Part shown: one piece after another, positions 1 to 7,863 of the stretch
Position numbering within the stretch: the first letter of the stretch is position 1
How the letters are laid out: each line of letters starts with the position of its first letter
Assembly (NCBI GenBank): GCA_040882565.1
Contig: JBBEAZ010000024.1
Span: 124,001-188,000 of the forward strand
From: CF-162 sp040882565
GTDB taxonomy: Bacteria; Chloroflexota; Dehalococcoidia; SM23-28-2; RBG-16-64-32
DNA length: 64,000 bases
Direction: 5' to 3'
Program-made: the position numbers and the translations under genes
The notes under the pieces: model-generated
The model's database searches: none
Seen by the model: the letters and a program-made list of their open reading frames with translations, nothing else
What the model was told of the DNA's origin: nothing

Positions 1-95
1 CGGACGGGGCACACGAGCACCCGCATCGTCTTCGGCGCCACCCTCAGTCACGCCACCGCAGGTCAGAAATCCGTTACGCTCTCGTCTCAGTCCTT

Positions 96-710
96 CTATT
101 TCTTTGCGGGCTGATACTTGATGTGCGTGACGGTGTCGGAAGCGACCACGCGGGCGGGCTTCAGTTCGATCGTCTTACCCATGCCGTTGAACAGCGGCCG
201 TCCTCCACCGAGCAGCACGGGAGCGATGTGCACCTGCAGTTCGTCGAGGAGGCCCAGCGTCAGCAGTTGCTGGATGATGCTCGCGCCGCCGGCCACTGAG
301 ATGTGCTGGTTGCCGGCAGCCCCCTCCGCCTGCTTGAGCGCCTCTTCGATCGAGCTGACGAAGTGGAAGGTCGTGCCGCCCTCCTTCAGGAGTGGCTCTC
401 GCGGGCGGTGAGTAACGACGAATACGTCGTTGTGGAACGGCGGGTTAATGCCCCACGGCTCCTCGGCGAAGTCGAACATCCGGCGGCCCATGATCGTCGC
501 ACCAACTCCCTCAATCGACTCCGCCATTACGTCCGAGTCGGGGCCTTCCTTGCCGCCCGTCATGCCGTGCGGCTCGCGCCAGGCCTTGAGCCCGTACACC
601 CACTGGTGCAGGCGCTCGCCGCCGTCCCCCAACCCGTTGTCCGGACTGTCGTTCGGGCCGGCGATGAACCCGTCCAGGGACATCGAGATGTCTGCTCTTA
701 GCTTACCCAT
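96..710 (-). CDS. RibD C-terminal / dihydrofolate-reductase-family protein
   Basis: A 204-residue protein of the bacterial DHFR-like family that shares the RibD C-terminal fold. The N-terminus has the family start pattern (ISMSLDGFIAGP), the middle has a GRRMFD segment, and the C-terminal half has GGASIIQQLL and HIAPVLLGGGRPLF, which form the NADPH-binding and core strands. Family members are NADPH-dependent reductases, but most of this branch have no proven substrate. It should be cytosolic. A broken relative lies directly upstream on the same strand, so the two may descend from a tandem pair. The fold is clear; a role in folate or riboflavin synthesis should not be assumed. Confidence 0.85.
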   Translation of the reverse strand: MGKLRADISMSLDGFIAGPNDSPDNGLGDGGERLHQWVYGLKAWREPHGMTGGKEGPDSDVMAESIEGVGATIMGRRMFDFAEEPWGINPPFHNDVFVVTHRPREPLLKEGGTTFHFVSSIEEALKQAEGAAGNQHISVAGGASIIQQLLTLGLLDELQVHIAPVLLGGGRPLFNGMGKTIELKPARVVASDTVTHIKYQPAKK

Positions 711-720
711 GGCTTACCCA

Positions 721-975
721 TCACTTTCCATCCTTCCCCGGCTGGTACGTGAGTAGCACCACGCCGGTCTTGTACGTCTTCGAGTCGACGAGACGCAGCT
801 TCGGGATTGTGGCGTCATCGCGGAACAGGCGCAGGCCACTGCCAAGCACGATCGGGAACACCATCAGGTCGTACTCGTCGACCAGGTCGTGCTTCACCAG
901 CGTCTGGACCAGGTCACCGCTGCCGTACACGAGGATGTTGCCGAGGTCCTGCTTCTTGAGGTCGGCCATGCGGGC
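721..975 (-). pseudogene. 3' half of a second RibD/DHFR-family gene, 5' end lost
   Basis: The reading frame holds only the C-terminal half of a RibD/DHFR-family protein (NILVYGSGDLVQTL, then IVLGSGLRLF and LLTYQPG). The N-terminal motifs seen in the intact gene at 96-710 are missing. Upstream the frame runs without a stop into sequence that matches an alpha/beta hydrolase, so the gene has been joined to another gene near position 970. It is 10 bp from the intact family member on the same strand. It is unlikely to give a working reductase. The exact junction cannot be fixed without a homologue alignment. Confidence 0.7.
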
Positions 976-1366
976 GAACCCGTCGATGATCACGAGGCGT
1001 GATATCTCGTCCAAGTGTCGCGCCGCAAAGGCTATGATGGCAAGCGTCGCTGTAGCGATGCTGGCGAGTGCAAATTGGGAAACAGCCTGCGCGCTTCAGC
1101 ACGGCTTCCACATCTAGCACAAAGTCATCAAGCTGCCGGGCCTGGGTGCGGTCGGACAGTCCCGTCCCGCGAAGATCGAAGCGAATCAATGTGTTTGTTC
1201 GCGCGAGCTCGCCGAGGAGGGTGCCGAGCACCGGATTCGAACACTCGAGCTGCACATGGCTGGCTGTGGACTCCATGGCGAAGATGAGCGGCGGGCCCTC
1301 GCCGGTCACCGTGTACGCGATGCGCACGCCATCGCTCGTCATGCAGTAGCGGACTTCGGGCTCCAT
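964..1366 (-). pseudogene. N-terminal fragment of an alpha/beta hydrolase (cyclase/LuxR-associated type), frameshifted
   Basis: From the ATG at 1366 the frame encodes YCMTSDGVRIAYTVTGEGPP and later LIRFDLRGTGLSD, the opening of the hydrolase domain often found beside adenylate cyclases and LuxR regulators. After about residue 98 the expected continuation (FALASIATATLAIIAFAARH, then ISRLVIIDGFAR) is found in a different frame, so there is a frameshift near 1090. At about 970 the hydrolase stops and the RibD fragment begins. The oxyanion HG motif is also lost. A TACAAT box ends 7 nt before the ATG. It is a decayed chimera rather than a gene. Confidence 0.65.
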
Positions 1367-1373
1367 GAGGCGG

Positions 1374-1379
1374 ATTGTA
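1374..1379 (-). promoter_or_regulatory. -10 box TACAAT, 7 nt before the ATG of the hydrolase relic
   Basis: The minus strand reads TACAAT, then 7 nt, then ATG at 1366. A start site about 7 nt after the box would fall on or next to the A of ATG, giving a leaderless mRNA. The same spacing is seen at 17202-17207. Confidence 0.5.
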
Positions 1380-1423
1380 CAACCAGAGTCGTGGCTGGAC
1401 ACGAAGCCGCCGGGGCGCGGAGT

Positions 1424-3076
1424 CTACTGCAGCTCGAAGCCCTCGTAGGCGTTGGCGGCGATCTCGTCGCAGCGTTGGCGGTAATTGGGGGCGCCGCCGG
1501 CGTAGGCCATGAACGTGCGCTTCTGCCGGGTGGATACGTTGCTGTTGATGCCGGTCATCCAGGAGTCGACCTGGGTCAGGAGAAGGTACCGGCCGGTCTC
1601 GTAGACGTGTGCGGTCCAGGCGTCCTGCGCCTCCACGGTCGGTACGACGCGCTGGTGGTTGTGCTCTCGCATGTATGCGATGAGGCCGGCGACCCAGTCG
1701 ACGTTTTGCTCGGCGCAGCGGGGGATGTTGCAGAAGGTGGCGGCGTTGTGCGGGCCGATCAGCGTCAAGAAGTTCGGGAACCCGGCGATCATCAGGCCGA
1801 GGTAGGTCTGCGGGCCGTCCGCCCAGGCGTCCCTCAGCGCGCGGCCGCCGACGCCGCGAATGTCGATGCGGTCGAAGGCGCCGGTGATGGCATCGAAGCC
1901 GGTGGCGTAAATGATCATGTCGAAGGGGTATTCGGCGTCGCTGGTCTTGATGCCGGTCAGGGTGATGCGCTCGATGGGCGTCTCGTTGATATCGACGAGG
2001 GTGACGTTGTCCTCGTTGTAGACCTCGTAGTAGCCGCTTTCGAGAGGGACGCGGCGAGTACCGAAGCCGTGGTTCGTCGGGATCAGCTTTTGCGCGACCT
2101 GCGGGTCGTTGACGCGCTCGCGGATCTTCCGGCTCATGAACTCCGTGATGGTGGCGTTGGCCGCAGGCACGACCATCAGGTCGCGGAAGTTGCCCATCCA
2201 GATGCCGAAACCGGGCTGGGCGTACAGCTTCTCGTAGAAGGCTTCGCGCTCCTCCGGGCTGACGTCCATAGCGTGGCGCTCGTCAGCCTGGTGGATGAAG
2301 CCGCCCCACGTTTCTTTGCACAGGGCGAAGATCTCGGGATACCGCGACCTGATGCTCTGCATCTCTTCGCGGCCGATGGGAGCGTTGCGGAGCGGGGCGC
2401 AGAAGTTAGGCGTGCGCTGGAAGACGGTGAGTGTGCCCGCTGTCTTGGCGACTTCGGTGATGGTCTGCACGCCGGTGGCGCCGGTGCCGATCACGGCCAC
2501 GCGCTTGCCTTCGAAGGTCACCGGTTCGTGGGGCCAGCGGGCTGTGTGGAACGATTCGCCGACGAAGCTGTCGACACCGGGGATGTTCGGCATTGTGTAG
2601 GCGGACAACGGGCCGACTGCGGTGATGAGGAACTGCGCGCGGGCACGGCGGCCGTCGTCGGTCTCGATCTGCCAGCGGTTGTCGGCTTCGTCGAAGGTCG
2701 CGGAGAGGACGCGGGTGGCGAAGGTGATGTCGCGGCGGAGGTGCAGCTTGTCGGCGACGAAATTGCAGTAGCGCAGGGTCTCCGGCTGGCCTGCGAAGTG
2801 CTCGCTCCACTCCCACTCCTGGAGGATCTCGTCGTCGAAGGAATAGCCGTACGTCCAGCTCTCGGAATCGAAGCGGGCGCCGGGGTAGCGGTTCCAGTAC
2901 CAGGTGCCGCCGACGCCCGTGCCGGCTTCGAACACGCGCACCGAGAGGCCGAGGCTGCGCAGACGGTGGAGCTGGTACATGCCGGAGATGCCGGCGCCGA
3001 TGACGATGGCGTCGTATTGCTCGACCGGTCCCTGGGCGCCGGCCGGACGTTCGGAGGTGGTGGTTTTGGCTGACAT
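1424..3076 (-). CDS. Flavin-containing Baeyer-Villiger monooxygenase
   Basis: A 550-residue class B flavoprotein monooxygenase that would insert oxygen next to a ketone using FAD, NADPH and O2. The FAD Rossmann motif GAGISG is at residues 27-32, the Baeyer-Villiger fingerprint FVGESFHTARWP is at 171-182, and the NADPH motif GTGATG is at 197-202. The length is normal for cyclohexanone-monooxygenase relatives. It stands alone on the minus strand with no clear operon partner. Substrate cannot be read from sequence; cyclic or steroid-like ketones are usual for the family. It points to aerobic life. The long open frame on the opposite strand is an antisense shadow caused by high GC. Confidence 0.95.
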   Translation of the reverse strand: MSAKTTTSERPAGAQGPVEQYDAIVIGAGISGMYQLHRLRSLGLSVRVFEAGTGVGGTWYWNRYPGARFDSESWTYGYSFDDEILQEWEWSEHFAGQPETLRYCNFVADKLHLRRDITFATRVLSATFDEADNRWQIETDDGRRARAQFLITAVGPLSAYTMPNIPGVDSFVGESFHTARWPHEPVTFEGKRVAVIGTGATGVQTITEVAKTAGTLTVFQRTPNFCAPLRNAPIGREEMQSIRSRYPEIFALCKETWGGFIHQADERHAMDVSPEEREAFYEKLYAQPGFGIWMGNFRDLMVVPAANATITEFMSRKIRERVNDPQVAQKLIPTNHGFGTRRVPLESGYYEVYNEDNVTLVDINETPIERITLTGIKTSDAEYPFDMIIYATGFDAITGAFDRIDIRGVGGRALRDAWADGPQTYLGLMIAGFPNFLTLIGPHNAATFCNIPRCAEQNVDWVAGLIAYMREHNHQRVVPTVEAQDAWTAHVYETGRYLLLTQVDSWMTGINSNVSTRQKRTFMAYAGGAPNYRQRCDEIAANAYEGFELQ

Positions 3077-3358
3077 TGGCTTTGCCTTCTGACTTAGGCT
3101 ACCCGAGAATCTTGTTGAACGCAGCTGTTATCGCCATGCGTGGGTTCGCTGGAGGAGAGGGAACGCCACGCGATGAAGCGGTCAGGCCGCACCAGTATAG
3201 CGCCGTCCGGACCGATCTCTCGTGGCTACAGCTAGCTTTACCTGGCAGGACCATCGGCCGGCGATTTCAATCTGACTGGACCTGGCAATCGCGTTTTCAG
3301 GCCATCCTGGCCAGATGGCCGTTTGAACCAAACGCCCGCCTCGCGCGTTTGTATTGCT

Positions 3359-3877
3359 ATGAAACCACGCAGACAGCGGAGCTTCCTCCGCTTGCTCGAG
3401 GAGCGATACAGCCGCCTGCGGCGGGGGAACAGCAGGGGCGGCGGGCCGGTGGTGTATCCGGTGGTCAACCGGCCGGCGGGCGCGCAGCCACTCGCCGGGG
3501 GGTTTGGGATGAGCTTCGATCAGGTGGTTGTGGCCGGGCTCATCTTCGTCATGATCGCCTGGGCAGGGGCGGGCGCGGTCGCCTGGGGGGTTGTCGAGCT
3601 TTCGGGCGGCGGCGAGCAGGGAGAGCAGGGCGTCGCCGGACCGCAGGGCGAGCAGGGTGAGGCGGGCGATATCGGGCCGCAGGGCCCAGCCGGCAACGAC
3701 GCGGCAATGGAAATGATAAAACGCCTCGGCGCCATGTTCGCGGTGCAGCAGAAGTCCGCCTTAAACGGCGGCGCGTTCGTCGCGTTCAACGACACTGACA
3801 TCGGCGCGTGCGTAAAGTACATCATCACCGGGGAGCCGGGAGTCTCCGCTTGTCCGGGATTCTCGGGCGGCCAGTGA
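3359..3877 (+). CDS. Small membrane-anchored protein with a collagen-like Gly-X-Y stretch
   Basis: The protein has a basic N-terminus, one hydrophobic helix (QVVVAGLIFVMIAWAGAGAV), then about ten Gly-X-Y triplets (GEQGEQGVAGPQGEQGEAGD and following), and a short tail with two cysteines (GACVKY and SACPGF). Collagen-like triplets form trimeric helices in bacterial surface proteins, so a trimeric, outward-facing protein is a reasonable inference. The start is uncertain: an ATG at 3509 follows a G-rich stretch and begins just before the membrane helix, which would give 122 residues. No homologue is recognised and the function is unknown. Confidence 0.55.
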   Translation: MKPRRQRSFLRLLEERYSRLRRGNSRGGGPVVYPVVNRPAGAQPLAGGFGMSFDQVVVAGLIFVMIAWAGAGAVAWGVVELSGGGEQGEQGVAGPQGEQGEAGDIGPQGPAGNDAAMEMIKRLGAMFAVQQKSALNGGAFVAFNDTDIGACVKYIITGEPGVSACPGFSGGQ

Positions 3878-3912
3878 GCGGCGGGCGGTGTTCCCCTACG
3901 AATATGCCTTGG

Positions 3913-3918
3913 TATAAT
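3913..3918 (+). promoter_or_regulatory. -10 box TATAAT, 8 nt before the ATG of the RDD gene
   Basis: A perfect TATAAT ends 8 nt before the ATG at 3927. The -35 region is weak. The spacing places transcription start at or next to the start codon and no Shine-Dalgarno sequence is present, so a leaderless mRNA is likely. Confidence 0.55.
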
Positions 3919-3926
3919 CGGTGCGT

Positions 3927-4412
3927 ATGACCTCGATATCACACGTCGAGAACGCCCAGGAGTACGCTCCCCCTCTCCCTTACGCCAGTCTTTCACTACG
4001 CATCGTAGCCACGATCCTTGACGGCATCTTTATCCTCTCCCTCGCCGCGCTCGTCAGTGCCGTCGCCGGATTCTACCTGCTCGCCCGCACGAGCTGGGGC
4101 GACGTCGATCCTTCCGACGAGGTCGCCGCGACCTCGGCTGCGATCCTCTGCGGATATCTGGTGCTCGCTCCTCTTTACTTCATGCTGCTGTGGTACTGGC
4201 GCGGCCAGACCCTCGGCCAGATGGCCGTTCGTATCGCCGTCACTGACCGCGACGGTTACCATCTCCATTTCTGGCAGGCGATCCTGCGGATGATCCTCTG
4301 GCCGCTCAGCGTCCTGCCGCTGGGCATCGGCGTGACGACGATGTTCTTCGACCGCGAGCACCGCATGCTACACGACATGCTCTCCGGCACCGTCGTCGTC
4401 GAGCTTCCCTGA
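3927..4412 (+). CDS. RDD family membrane protein
   Basis: The product is about 161 residues with the RDD-type opening (SLRIVATILDGIFILSL), a second hydrophobic helix around YLVLAPLYFMLLWYW, and the conserved stretch GQTLGQMAVRI before a last membrane segment. RDD proteins are small integral membrane proteins; some have been linked to ion transport, but no activity can be assigned here. The ATG at 3927 is chosen because a TATAAT box lies 8 nt upstream; a GTG at 3921 is the alternative. The next gene starts on the base after its stop codon, so the two are probably co-translated. Confidence 0.85.
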   Translation: MTSISHVENAQEYAPPLPYASLSLRIVATILDGIFILSLAALVSAVAGFYLLARTSWGDVDPSDEVAATSAAILCGYLVLAPLYFMLLWYWRGQTLGQMAVRIAVTDRDGYHLHFWQAILRMILWPLSVLPLGIGVTTMFFDREHRMLHDMLSGTVVVELP

Positions 4413-5231
4413 GTGTCCGCGCTGCGTGCCGTCTCTGTCTGGATCGTCGCTTTTGCCCTGGCCGTCGCCCTGGCCGCACTCTTCGCCACCCTCACCGTTT
4501 ACCAGCTGACCTCTGAGGACACCGGGGAGCGCATCCTCCGCCGCTCCATTGCCGCGACCACCGACATCGATGCGGCTCTGCCGCGGATCGAGGCCGACCT
4601 CGACCGCCTGACGACCGGCGACTCGCCCGAGACGGCCACCGTTCCCAACTTCCCGATCCAGGCCGAGCTGACGCGCGAAGAGGCGACGACCCTGCGGGGC
4701 GGCGAACTGCGCGACGTGATCCTGGATCGCGCCGCGCACAAACTCTACACAGTTGGTGGTGACGCCTGGACCGAAGGCGATCCACAGGCGAACCGGAACA
4801 TCGAACGCGTCTCCACAACCGGCGCGATCGACTACGGTCTCGGCTTCGTCCGTGACTCCACGAACGCCGTCTTCCTGGTCCTCGCCGTCATCCTCGCCGT
4901 TGTCGCCATCGGCATGACCGCGGTACTGCTGGTCGTTCTTCCCTGGGACATGCGGCTGCTCGGCGCGGGCAGTGTCGCCGTTGTAGCGGGACTGCCGGGG
5001 CTCGCCGCCGCTGTTGCCGTGCGTTTCGTGTTCCGCACCGCCGACGACGAAGGCGACCCCTTCGTCAAGGCGATGCTGGACCTCGGTGTCGATAGCATGT
5101 GGGTGCCCATTCGCAACTTCGCCGTACTCAGCCTCTTCGGTTTTCTGCTGATCATCATCGCTACCACGCTCCTCTGGTGGGGTGCGCGCCATCGCCCGGC
5201 AGGGAGTCCCGCGCTGGATACACAGAGCTAG
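4413..5231 (+). CDS. Unrecognised membrane protein with an extracytoplasmic domain
   Basis: It starts with GTG directly after the RDD gene. There is one N-terminal membrane helix (residues about 5-30), an exposed region of about 110 residues rich in acidic and basic residues, then three further helices (FLVLAVILAVVAIGMTAVLL, AGSVAVVAGLPGLAAAVAV, FAVLSLFGFLLIIIATTLLW). The order resembles sensor or channel-accessory proteins, but no family motif is recognised. Its position ties it to the RDD protein, perhaps as partner subunits of one membrane complex. Confidence 0.75.
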   Translation: MSALRAVSVWIVAFALAVALAALFATLTVYQLTSEDTGERILRRSIAATTDIDAALPRIEADLDRLTTGDSPETATVPNFPIQAELTREEATTLRGGELRDVILDRAAHKLYTVGGDAWTEGDPQANRNIERVSTTGAIDYGLGFVRDSTNAVFLVLAVILAVVAIGMTAVLLVVLPWDMRLLGAGSVAVVAGLPGLAAAVAVRFVFRTADDEGDPFVKAMLDLGVDSMWVPIRNFAVLSLFGFLLIIIATTLLWWGARHRPAGSPALDTQS

Positions 5232-5239
5232 GACGCTCG

Positions 5240-5245
5240 TATAAT
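5240..5245 (+). promoter_or_regulatory. -10 box TATAAT upstream of the copper-locus genes
   Basis: TATAAT ends 14 nt before the ATG at 5260. A start site about 7 nt downstream would leave a leader of roughly 7 nt. It probably drives the small His-rich gene and possibly the genes after it. Confidence 0.45.
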
Positions 5246-5259
5246 TCCCGGGTAGAGAG

Positions 5260-5625
5260 ATGACCGGCGACGTGTTCTCGCGCAATCGATTCGTTCGCTC
5301 CGTAGCGAGGTTCATCTTGCTCGGCGTGCTGCTTCCTAACTTCGTCTATCTCGGCCACTGGACCACGACCGGCACTGAAGCCCATGAGACGACCCACCAT
5401 CACCGACAACCGGACGCGGCAGCAGACGACGCCCACACGCTCCACTGCCACACCGGCATCTCGAAGTGTGGCGGCGCGCAGGCGATGGTCGGCGCGCTCT
5501 GGGTTGGCGAAGACGCGGGTCTCTTTGCGCCGGATGACGCGCCAAAGCCTATCCTCCTAGCGCCGGCCGCAATCGCTCCGGAACCACCGACGCTCCTCCT
5601 CCTCCAACCTCCTAAGGCTGCCTGA
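5260..5625 (+). CDS. Small exported histidine-rich protein
   Basis: A 121-residue protein with an N-terminal hydrophobic helix (RFILLGVLLPNFVYLGHW) that could be a signal anchor, then a His-rich stretch (HETTHHHRQ, then HTLHCHTG with KCGG) that could bind metal ions outside the membrane, and a Pro/Ala-rich tail. It begins the run that includes CopC and CopD proteins, so copper or another soft metal is a plausible ligand, though this is inference from context. No named family is recognised. Confidence 0.6.
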   Translation: MTGDVFSRNRFVRSVARFILLGVLLPNFVYLGHWTTTGTEAHETTHHHRQPDAAADDAHTLHCHTGISKCGGAQAMVGALWVGEDAGLFAPDDAPKPILLAPAAIAPEPPTLLLLQPPKAA

Positions 5626-5691
5626 CCGGCCTGCCTTATCGATTCCGGCGTCCAATACGGCGCCGGTGGCGTTATTACTTGAGGAGGACAG

Positions 5692-6225
5692 ATGAATCCA
5701 CGAATCCGGCTGCTATTCGCCGGCCTCGCTGCCGTCGCGCTACTCGCCCTCGTCCTGGTCGCGGCCTGCGACGACGACGACGATGACAGCGGCGGCAGTG
5801 ACAATAGCGCGGAACTGGCCGAGCTGACAACGCGCCTGGAGCGGGTCGAGGTGGAGACCGCGCTCAACACGCTTGACGCCGCCGCGTTCCACACCATCGA
5901 CGACGAACTACAGGCCGCCAGCGAGATCCCGAGCGGCACTTCCGGTACGATCGAACGGGCTCATGCCATCGCTGCTGCGACCCACTGGCCGGACGACCTC
6001 AGCGAGCTGGCCGCGACGCTCGTCCAAACTATGGACGACTTCCTAGCGGCACTCGGAGCGGAGGACCTCGAGGCGTCAAAGGGTCTGGCGACAGACGCCC
6101 ACGACGCCTGGCACGAGCTTCAGCATTCCGCGTACGACTGGGTCGCGGGCGAGGAGCTCGCCGACGAAGGAGAAGACGACCACGGCGCTGAAGAATCGCC
6201 CGCAGCCGAGGAAACCGGTAGCTAG
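5692..6225 (+). CDS. Lipoprotein with a His-containing helical domain
   Basis: A strong ribosome site (GGAGGAC) precedes the ATG. The N-terminus is a lipoprotein signal ending at LVLVAAC, followed by a run of aspartates. The mature part is predicted mainly helical and contains DAHDAWHELQHSAYDW, which resembles the AHNxTHD motif of the proteins at 7860-8828 and 11103-11627. It should be anchored on the outside of the membrane. The next gene (CopC) starts one base after its stop codon, so the two are coupled. A role in handling metal or haem at the cell surface is possible but unproven. Confidence 0.75.
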   Translation: MNPRIRLLFAGLAAVALLALVLVAACDDDDDDSGGSDNSAELAELTTRLERVEVETALNTLDAAAFHTIDDELQAASEIPSGTSGTIERAHAIAAATHWPDDLSELAATLVQTMDDFLAALGAEDLEASKGLATDAHDAWHELQHSAYDWVAGEELADEGEDDHGAEESPAAEETGS

Positions 6226-6226
6226 A

Positions 6227-6814
6227 GTGACGTTCGCGGCACGTGTGAGCGGGGTGGCGGCGCTGGCCGTCGCCCTGCTCGCGGCCGTCCTGGTTTCGGC
6301 GTCTGGAGCCTCGGCTCACGCGCGCTACGTCAGCTCGACACCGGCCGACGGCGCGACGGTCGCCGAGTCTCCGGCTCAGATCGAAGCCGTGTTCGCAGAA
6401 GAGATGGGGCGCAGCGGCGGACTGCCGACGATGGTGCTCGTCAACGAGTCCGGCGACGTGATCGCCGATGGCCCCGTGCTCAACGACGCAGACCGCACGA
6501 AAATGACCCTCGACCTGCCGCCCTCGCTTCCCGAGGGGCGCTACACAGTGATCTGGCACAACATCTCGGACGACGACGGGGATGAGGCCCAGGGCGCGTT
6601 CGTTTTCTTCGTCGGCGGCGGCTCTTCTCAGACTCCGGGCCCCTCCGACACCGCCGCGGCCACGGCCGCGCCAACGACCGTCATTACCAACCCCGGCACG
6701 AGTGACGACGGCAGTAACGACATCCCGCTCTGGGCACTGATCGCAGGCGTTGCGGTCGGGCTCTGTGCCGGCGCCTCGGCAGGCGTCGTCCTCGGAAGCA
6801 GGCGCGACACCTGA
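6227..6814 (+). CDS. CopC-domain protein with C-terminal membrane anchor
   Basis: A signal peptide ends at ASA, leaving the mature protein to begin with His (HARYVSSTPADG), the first ligand of the CopC copper site. The beta-sandwich continues to GAFVFFVGG, followed by a Thr/Pro-rich linker and a membrane helix (WALIAGVAVGLCAGASAGVV). The usual Asp-Gly-His ligand segment is DDDGDEAQG here, so the second histidine is replaced by Asp and copper binding may be altered. The start is GTG right after the preceding stop. Its stop overlaps the start of the next gene (TGATG). Confidence 0.85.
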   Translation: MTFAARVSGVAALAVALLAAVLVSASGASAHARYVSSTPADGATVAESPAQIEAVFAEEMGRSGGLPTMVLVNESGDVIADGPVLNDADRTKMTLDLPPSLPEGRYTVIWHNISDDDGDEAQGAFVFFVGGGSSQTPGPSDTAAATAAPTTVITNPGTSDDGSNDIPLWALIAGVAVGLCAGASAGVVLGSRRDT

Positions 6815-7863
6815 TGCGATTCCGGCGGCTGCTGCTCATGGTCTTCGTGATATGCCTTACCGCGGGCGTTTGGGCCTGCGGCAGCGGTGACGACGACGGC
6901 GGCGAGACGAACGCGCCGACTGGCACAGAGAGCGCGGCTCCCGGAGCGGCGTATATCCTCTACCGGGACGCCAGCGGCAACATCATCGCCAGTAATCTCG
7001 CCACCGCCGAGACCTTCCGGCAGCCCGTCGACTTCGAATCTGAGGTCGTCATCTCTGCCATGTGCTCTCCCGACAGCAAGCGAGTCGCCTTGCTCAAGCA
7101 ACGTTTCACCGTCACTAACCGCGAACTCGTGATCCTCGGCGAAGACGCACCTGATGAAGAGATACCGCTCTCCGCCGCCGTCCAGGGCATGGACTGGTCC
7201 CCTGATGGGACCCACCTCGTCTATACCGAATACGATGGCTTCGAAAACATCCACAAGGTGGGTATCCTCGACATCGCAGCGGGCGAGGCAACCGAGCTTG
7301 GTGCCGCAGACAACCTCGCCGGCTCGCCATCCTGGTCTCCCGACGGGTCGACCATCGCCTACAACGTGCAGGACGCGATTGGCAACTTCTCGGATGTCTT
7401 GTTGCTCGACGCGTCGGGCGGGGAACCGCAGAAGCTCCAGATCGGCTCCGGCGGCCTCTGGTATGACCCAGAGTGGACTCCCGATGGCGAGTCGCTCCTC
7501 GTCTCCGGTATCAGCGAAGGCGAATCCCAGTTGTACCTGGTCAGTGCGGACGGCGGCGAGCCTGCTGCGATCACCAATTCCGACATCTTCAAACGCTCAC
7601 CGGAGTACTCCCCGGACGGCGCTCAAATCGCGTACACCGGTTCGATCGTCATTCAGACCGTGTCCTTGAACGCACTCCACTCCTTTGGCATCTTCCTCAT
7701 GAACAGCGACGGCAGCGATGAGCGCGCTTTGACCGCCGACCCGCGCCTCAACCCCGGCGCCGCGGTCGATCCCTACCTCGATGCCTTCCTGCTTGGCTGG
7801 TGCCTGCCCGGTCCCTGGCTGGACGATTCCTGGGAGCCGGTCGCGGCGCTGCCCACGCCATGA
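6814..7863 (+). CDS. TolB-like beta-propeller lipoprotein
   Basis: A lipoprotein signal ends at GVWAC, followed by a Gly/Asp-rich linker. The rest is built of PD40/WD40-like blades marked by SPDSKRVALL, WSPDGTHLVYT, WSPDGSTIAYN, WTPDGESLLVS and YSPDGAQIAYT. Such propellers act as protein-binding platforms outside the membrane. Start and stop overlap the genes on either side (TGATG and ATGA), so it belongs to the copper-type operon. It may scaffold or sense the exported redox proteins around it; that is inference from context. Confidence 0.85.
   Translation: MRFRRLLLMVFVICLTAGVWACGSGDDDGGETNAPTGTESAAPGAAYILYRDASGNIIASNLATAETFRQPVDFESEVVISAMCSPDSKRVALLKQRFTVTNRELVILGEDAPDEEIPLSAAVQGMDWSPDGTHLVYTEYDGFENIHKVGILDIAAGEATELGAADNLAGSPSWSPDGSTIAYNVQDAIGNFSDVLLLDASGGEPQKLQIGSGGLWYDPEWTPDGESLLVSGISEGESQLYLVSADGGEPAAITNSDIFKRSPEYSPDGAQIAYTGSIVIQTVSLNALHSFGIFLMNSDGSDERALTADPRLNPGAAVDPYLDAFLLGWCLPGPWLDDSWEPVAALPTP

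Noticed and set aside
1256..3073. 605-residue open frame on the plus strand
   Set aside because: It is fully antisense to the Baeyer-Villiger monooxygenase, has Val/Asp/Gly-rich composition typical of GC shadows, and has no motifs.
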